This document shows positions 24,601 through 28,118 of a DNA stretch of 28,118 nt, in pieces. The stretch spans positions 1 through 28,118 of the forward strand of contig CAZWEZ010000046.1 in assembly GCA_964632795.1 (NCBI GenBank), written 5' to 3'. Within the stretch, counting starts at the first letter, position 1; every line of letters starts with the position of its first letter. The notes under the pieces were generated by a model. That model saw only the letters and a program-made list of their open reading frames with translations. It did not search any database and was not told where the DNA came from. The DNA is from CAZWEZ01 sp964632795. Its GTDB lineage: Bacteria > Pseudomonadota > Alphaproteobacteria > Rhodospirillales > 2-02-FULL-58-16. The position numbers and the translations under genes are program-made.

Positions 24601-27600
24601 TTGCCGGTCGAGCCGTTCCAATCGGAATCGATCAGGATGGCCTGTGGGGCGCCGCCGCTGCCGGCGCTTGCCCAAATGGACGAGGTGCCCACCAGGTTCA
24701 GGCCATCGATGCTTTCGATGTGGAGGTGCTGGTTGTTGCCCGAGCCGGTATCGATCGCGGCGCCGCCGAGGTTGGTGGAGCTGTCCACGGTCAGCGTGAA
24801 CGTCGAGCCCGAGGTCCCGGAGTTGCCGTCGCTGTCGATGATTACCGTGGCGATGTTGTTCAGCGTGCTGCCGGCCAGGCTCAGGGCGCCGGTGGTGGTG
24901 ATCAAATCATTGGCGCTGGTGCCGGTAACGTCGACGCCGGCGATGTTGGTGGCGTCCACCGTCAGAGTCTGCGCCGCCGAAGCGTGGGTCAGCGTGATTC
25001 CGGTGATGTTGGTAAGCACGGTGCCAACCAGGCTCAGGTCCCCCGACGCCGTGGTAACGGTATCGGCGCCCGTCGCAGAGCCGTTGATGTCGGCGCCGCC
25101 CAGCGTCGCGCCGGTGAGGGTGAGGGCGTCCGCCCCGTTGCCGGTGGAGAAGGTCACCGTGGCGATGTTGGACAGCGTGCTGCCGGCCAGGCTCAGGGCG
25201 CCGGTGGTGGTGATGATGTCGTCGCCGTCGGCGCCGGTGACGTCGATGCCGGCGATGTTGGTGGCGTCCACGGTCAGCGTCTGCGCCGTCGACACCTGGA
25301 TCAGCGTGATCGATGCGATGTTGGTCAGCGTGCTCCCCGACAGGCTCGCGTTGCCGCTCGAAACGGAGATGATGTCGTCGTTCGACGACGACGTCTGGGT
25401 GCCGATGATGTTCATGCCGCCCAGGGTGGTGGTGGAGTCGATGGTCAGGGTCTGCGCGGCGCTCGCCTGGCCGAGGGTCAGCGACGAGATATCGGTGAAC
25501 GTGGTGGCGGTGAGGTCCTCGTCGCCGCCTGACTGAATCAGCTTCTCGGCGGAACCGCCGGCGGTGCCGTTGATGGTGATCAACTGGTCCGCCGTGGAGG
25601 TGCTGTCGTAGGTAATGGTGACGCCGTCGCTGAGCGTCAACGTCTCGATCCCGGTGAACGTCTTGCCGACCACGTTGGCCGAGGTCAGGGCGACGATGGT
25701 GTCGTTGGTGCCGTCGCCCTGCACCGTGGTGACGTCGGCGATGTCGGCGGCGTCCATGGTCAGGGTCACGCCGCCGGTGGCTCCGCCGTCGAGGTTGATG
25801 GTCTCGACTCCCGTCAGCGAGACGTTGGTCAGGTCGATCGCCGTGACCGCGGTGTTGGTGACGCTCAGCGTGTCGCTGTCGGCGCCCCCGGTGATCGTTT
25901 CGCCCGACGCCAGTTCGGCGTTGGCGTCGATGTTGAAGGTGTCGTTGCCGGCGCCCCCGAACAAACTGTCGCTACCACCACCGCCGGTTATGGTGTCGGC
26001 GCCGGCGCCGCCGAAGATCTCGTCGTCGGCTTCCGAGCCGATGAGGGTGTCGATGCCGCCCTCGCCGAAAATGAGCCCGCCGGCCACTTGGCCCGAGGTC
26101 ACCGTCACGCCCGCCACCGACTCGGTGTTGGCCAGGGTCAACGTATTGTCCGAACTGGTTCCGACGAGGAGGAAGCCGTAACCGGATCCGTCGAGCGTCA
26201 CGTTGGCCTGGTCTCCGGACGAGGCCACGACGTTAAATTGTTCGACCGAGTTCAACTCGATGGTGCCCGAGACGCTGCCGGTGTACGTAGCCAGGCCCGT
26301 GGCGATATTGAAGGACCCCTGGATGCCATCCAGGTTGGTAATGCGCAACGTGTCGATGCCGCCGCCGCCGTTCAGGATGTCGGTCCCGCCCAAGGTCGTG
26401 CCCTGGACCATCAGGAAGGTGTCGGCGGCCAAGCCGCCGTTCAGGGTGTCGTCGCCAAGGCTCCCCACCAGAGTGAGGGACGGAGGCGGCGGAGGTGGTT
26501 GATCAACAGGCGGCGGCGGCGGTGGCGGCACATATATAATTGGTGGCGGCACATATACAGGTGGCGGTGGCGGCTCAAATACAGGTGGCGGTGGCGGTGG
26601 CTCAAATACAGGTGGTGGCGGCGGCGGCACGGGTTCGGGTTCAGGTTCGGGCTCGCCTTCGCCCTCGCCTTCTCCTTCGCCTTCGCCCTCTCCTTCTCCT
26701 TCGCCCTCGCCCTCGCCCTCGCCTTCGCCTTCGCCTTCGCCCTCTTCTTCGCCCTCGCCTTCGGCCAGTTCCTCCTCGCCCTCGCCCTCGCCCTCGCCTT
26801 CAGCCTCGCCCTCGCCTTCAGCCTCGCCCTCGCCCTCTTCTTCGCCCTCGCCCTCTTCTTCGCCCTCGCCCTCGCCTTCAGCCTCCTCCTCCTCGGCGGC
26901 GGCCGCCGCCGCCTGTTCGGCGACCACCCGGTTGATCGTCTCGCGCAGGTCGCCCGGGATGTGAGCGGCGGCGTTGGGCAGGGCCTGGATGGCCGTGCCG
27001 AAGTTCTGGGCGATCTCCTGGGGACTCATGATCACCGGCGGCGGCGGCCCGACGGTGAAGCTGACGATATCGATCGACTGGAACGGCAGGTTCAGCGTCT
27101 GGGTGCCGCCGGCGTTGGTAAAGGTCATCTCGCCGCCCGGCGCCCCATCGGTCTCCGGCAACAGGGCCGCCTTCGTATGGCCCGCCTCGTTGACGTTGAT
27201 GCCGCCCACCGTGCCGCGGATGCCGATGACCGCGGTCGGCGTGGTGATGGTCATGGCCTCGGGGCTGGTCTTGGCGATCTGGCCGCTGACGAACGAGAAC
27301 GTCCCCAGGAGCAGCGACGCCGCCGCCACTCCCTCCTGGGTGCCGGGATCGTAGATCATCTCGTCGAGCACCATCCGCCCGTCCTCGCCCAGCGAGAACG
27401 AGCTGTCGTCGGCGAACACGATGCCCACCGCGCCGTCGCCGGCGGTCTCGATGGTGTCGCCCTGGAACACCGAATCGCCCTTGGTCAGGGTCACCCGGAT
27501 GCCGTCGGCGCGGACCGCGGCGACGGTTCCGGTCACCGTCTCCACCTGGCCGATCGCCTCCCCGCCGGCCGCCGGCGTCGCCTGGGCGTACTGGATGGGC

Positions 27601-27650
27601 GCGGAAGCGTCGTCGGACGGCAGCGCCGGGTGGGTTTCGGTGTAACTCAT
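21681..27650 (-). CDS. Giant FecR-domain RTX surface protein, type I secretion substrate
   Basis: The protein has 1989 residues. Residues 31-155 form a FecR-like domain (IGQVETVTGTVAAVRADG; TITTPTAVIGIRGTVGG) that also resembles the N-terminal retention modules of LapA-type adhesins. An acidic Glu/Gly run (253-338) and a proline-rich spacer (339-388) follow, then repeated GGxGxD calcium-binding RTX motifs in several blocks, the first at about 397 and the last close to the C-terminus. Repeats of about 51 residues lie in the middle. There is no Sec signal. RTX blocks with a C-terminal tail lacking cysteine are typical of type I secretion, but no ABC exporter, membrane fusion protein or TolC homologue is encoded in the window. 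AGGG precedes the ATG by 8 bases. It probably acts in adhesion or as a surface layer. Confidence 0.88.
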   Translation of the reverse strand: MSYTETHPALPSDDASAPIQYAQATPAAGGEAIGQVETVTGTVAAVRADGIRVTLTKGDSVFQGDTIETAGDGAVGIVFADDSSFSLGEDGRMVLDEMIYDPGTQEGVAAASLLLGTFSFVSGQIAKTSPEAMTITTPTAVIGIRGTVGGINVNEAGHTKAALLPETDGAPGGEMTFTNAGGTQTLNLPFQSIDIVSFTVGPPPPVIMSPQEIAQNFGTAIQALPNAAAHIPGDLRETINRVVAEQAAAAAAEEEEAEGEGEGEEEGEGEEEGEGEAEGEGEAEGEGEGEGEEELAEGEGEEEGEGEGEGEGEGEGEGEGEGEGEGEGEGEGEPEPEPEPVPPPPPPVFEPPPPPPVFEPPPPPVYVPPPIIYVPPPPPPPVDQPPPPPPSLTLVGSLGDDTLNGGLAADTFLMVQGTTLGGTDILNGGGGIDTLRITNLDGIQGSFNIATGLATYTGSVSGTIELNSVEQFNVVASSGDQANVTLDGSGYGFLLVGTSSDNTLTLANTESVAGVTVTSGQVAGGLIFGEGGIDTLIGSEADDEIFGGAGADTITGGGGSDSLFGGAGNDTFNIDANAELASGETITGGADSDTLSVTNTAVTAIDLTNVSLTGVETINLDGGATGGVTLTMDAADIADVTTVQGDGTNDTIVALTSANVVGKTFTGIETLTLSDGVTITYDSTSTADQLITINGTAGGSAEKLIQSGGDEDLTATTFTDISSLTLGQASAAQTLTIDSTTTLGGMNIIGTQTSSSNDDIISVSSGNASLSGSTLTNIASITLIQVSTAQTLTVDATNIAGIDVTGADGDDIITTTGALSLAGSTLSNIATVTFSTGNGADALTLTGATLGGADINGSATGADTVTTASGDLSLVGTVLTNITGITLTHASAAQTLTVDATNIAGVDVTGTSANDLITTTGALSLAGSTLNNIATVIIDSDGNSGTSGSTFTLTVDSSTNLGGAAIDTGSGNNQHLHIESIDGLNLVGTSSIWASAGSGGAPQAILIDSDWNGSTGNDANAVLFVDGSTPLSGLQLRASESVSSGDEHISSTGNLNLSSSTLFGIAKLFVDSDDNDVGAILTIDSSTDLDGNNVVDTITIEGGSDNNDIIQLAENVTSFDFSNVTFVNTVEIKAGTNGDTIAGSDGSANKITGGAGIDDLHGGGLADTIDGGGGDDLIFGDAGADTLNGGADDDTFLYDGTAAFTDGSTTKDAVIDGDDGTDAIAIEGGAAFTITDSMDFSGVTEIEKIIAYEATDQVISITLKSGTSSATDITTIDLSADTNADATNFVTINSINYTNVIDTELELTEGYTLIGSAGDDSITSGDGADNINGGAGDDLIDSGNGADVLVGGAGDDTFIFDSSEFTDVASIDGTAADEDFDVIEFDFAGTFDFTSKTVNNIDGIHLSAASGAYSLIITGGAGNIANTADQDHDGTTGDLEIRATASIGDLTIDATALTGGTNAIIMHDNFNYDGNDNITGGEGNDTIKGGDGLDVLDGGTGGTTGGADRFFFEVGIDSISTEIDKVYNFTIGQDIIVLFGTEGTANVMNAAITPDGSGNFLVRGGLDYQILLYSDTGSTPITTEITTASYQLGFTSDWDAYQLVDNSTVLGGDYADYITAGTTSTINSGSGDDVIVGGGGVDTIDGGVDNDTITGGTGADILTGGVGSDIFVVAKGDSDGVGGSSTDDATGSDTIDDWNITSGSDLIKLTGTLIGDFDVTTDVLVGTATPTGGSVGDLLVADNFVTTTYLADLDSVSANIDIAIDVQVDGGGAAFANATAAQAATVLNVTAAAGGSIIVGGANADTITGAAGVDTITGGGGTDTLTGGGGADTLTGGGGQDTFIYNAAGDFGDTITDFNDSGATPGADLIEFSSSLVGAYLHGLGTAFQTGADGAALGANTGLFVNTTVEGTLNTTNALTHANTLTGGGDLDVFYMVLSDNTDAALYRISETDSSEDGVFDSAELVTNLTGIDTADVTAMDGTSFSDFA
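24845..25500 (-). repeat. Tandem repeats of about 51 residues in the RTX protein
   Basis: Near-copies of SLAGSTLxNIATVTF and of AQTLTVDATNIAGxDVTG recur about every 155 bases, with anchor sequences at 24851, 25007, 25162 and 25317. The third and first unit pairs are the most alike. The units look like beta-strand repeats rather than RTX nonapeptides. Confidence 0.75.
26637..26894 (-). repeat. Simple-sequence repeat encoding the Glu/Gly run
   Basis: About 258 bases are built from GAG/GAA and GGC codons in a six-base period (on the + strand CCCTCG/CCTTCG units), broken by occasional alanine or leucine codons. The longest pure stretch encodes 14 or more consecutive EG pairs. Loss or gain of whole units would keep the reading frame. 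Confidence 0.9.
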
Positions 27651-27735
27651 GAAAGGTGCCCTGGTAGCGGTGTGTTTAAGAATATTTCCGGTTTTCCCCT
27701 GTGGCGGATCAATCGGAACCGCAAGCCCCCCGTAT

Positions 27736-27765
27736 ATAACACATTCCGATTTTCCTCCGTATCAA
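27736..27765 (-). promoter_or_regulatory. Candidate promoter of the RTX/SapC operon
   Basis: On the - strand, TTGATA (27760-27765) and TGTTAT (27736-27741) are 18 bases apart and lie in an AT-rich pocket about 90 bases upstream of the RTX start codon. The -35 box matches the sigma-70 consensus at five of six positions; the -10 box matches at four. Confidence 0.35.
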
Positions 27766-27848
27766 AAATCCATGGATCGAGCAAGGACATGGCGGGAGGC
27801 CCCCGCGGGGCGTCCGTCATGTTTATCCAGAAAAGGATTGTGATTCGC

Positions 27849-28013
27849 TTAGCGGGCCCGGCGAAACGAAACGCCGCCGAAGGCGGTAGTACCGACTTTC
27901 ATAATTCCGCGCCCCATGTGATCGCTTTTCCCGTTTCCCCGGCAGGAGGCGTCGCGCCGACGGTGCGCGGCGACGTGCTGCACGGTGGCGTCGAGGGAGT
28001 CGGCGAGATTCAT
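27849..28013 (-). CDS. Uncertain small ORF
   Basis: A 54-codon frame from ATG 28011-28013 starts MNLADSLDATVQHVAAHRRR. Its first third uses C- or G-ending codons almost throughout, as real genes here do, but the later part does not. A GAAGGGAGGGGG run lies upstream at more than the ideal distance. I do not recognise it. The rest of 27651-28065 shows no other gene. Confidence 0.25.
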   Translation of the reverse strand: MNLADSLDATVQHVAAHRRRDASCRGNGKSDHMGRGIMKVGTTAFGGVSFRRAR

Positions 28014-28065
28014 ATCACCGTCGTCTGAACCGCCCCCTCCCTTCACCCTGCCGGCGGTTCCTGTT

Positions 28066-28118
28066 ATACCAAGGTGCACTGATAATGACCCATAGAGATC
28101 GCCTCGGCGTGCCGCCGG
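28066..28118 (+). repeat. Right-end copy of the dispersed repeat
   Basis: The last 53 bases are the inverted copy of bases 1-53, with one mismatch. The part ACTGATAATGACCCATAGAG is also present at 15032-15067. The copy starts after TGTTATACCAAGG, so no stop codon is supplied here, unlike the copies at 551 and 15032. Confidence 0.8.

Noticed and set aside
26088..28028. A 646-codon + strand frame rich in FALAFALS repeats
   Set aside because: It is the antisense reading of the Glu/Gly hexamer tract and flanking RTX gene. The apparent hydrophobic repeats come from that tract.

Overview
The window looks like one contig from an alphaproteobacterium, probably of the Rhodospirillales. This rests on the GC-rich coding, the style of the CimA and TrmJ homologues, and the pairing of a SapC-family gene with a FecR-type RTX surface protein. 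The taxonomy is an inference from protein style, not from a marker gene. Both ends of the window carry the same repeat in inverted orientation (about 53 bp), and a shorter copy lies near 15.05 kb, so the contig probably stops where the assembler met a repeat.

Layout, left to right. (1) 161-3219, + strand: a tight three-gene surface-glycan cluster (DUF6165 protein, GT9 glycosyltransferase, GT-C-like multi-pass membrane protein). (2) 3220-4744: a gene-poor stretch holding a 58-residue DUF1059 gene and a 134-bp MITE. The MITE is an internally deleted REP-associated (Y1) transposon that still encodes the first 17 residues of its transposase. (3) 4745-15034, + strand: a long signalling array. It starts with an NMT1/SsuA-like periplasmic binding protein whose mature part is AT-rich and looks foreign. 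A HAMP/GAF histidine kinase, a single-domain receiver, a REC-PAS4 kinase, a receiver, a periplasmic-binding-domain PAS kinase, a second almost identical receiver and a REC-HD-GYP protein follow. The kinase core plus receiver is duplicated, and 801 bp of the two copies are identical. (4) 15214-18223, - strand: an unrecognised AT-richer secreted protein, trmJ and cimA. (5) 18394-20841, + strand: a dimethylglycine/sarcosine dehydrogenase-like flavoprotein. (6) 20863-27650, - strand: a 1989-residue FecR-domain/RTX protein followed by a SapC-family gene. (7) 27651-28118: the upstream region of that pair and the right-end repeat.

How the parts may work together (inference). The array reads as a ligand-sensing phosphorelay. 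The binding protein and the periplasmic domain of the third kinase sample solutes, several receivers share or relay phosphate, and the HD-GYP protein turns the signal into hydrolysis of cyclic di-GMP. The glycan cluster and the giant RTX protein are surface-building functions of the kind cyclic di-GMP often controls, but nothing in the sequence directly links them to the array. The most unusual items are the chimeric binding-protein gene, the duplicated kinase-receiver cassette with its gene-conversion-like tract, the transposase-derived MITE and the architecture of the RTX protein.
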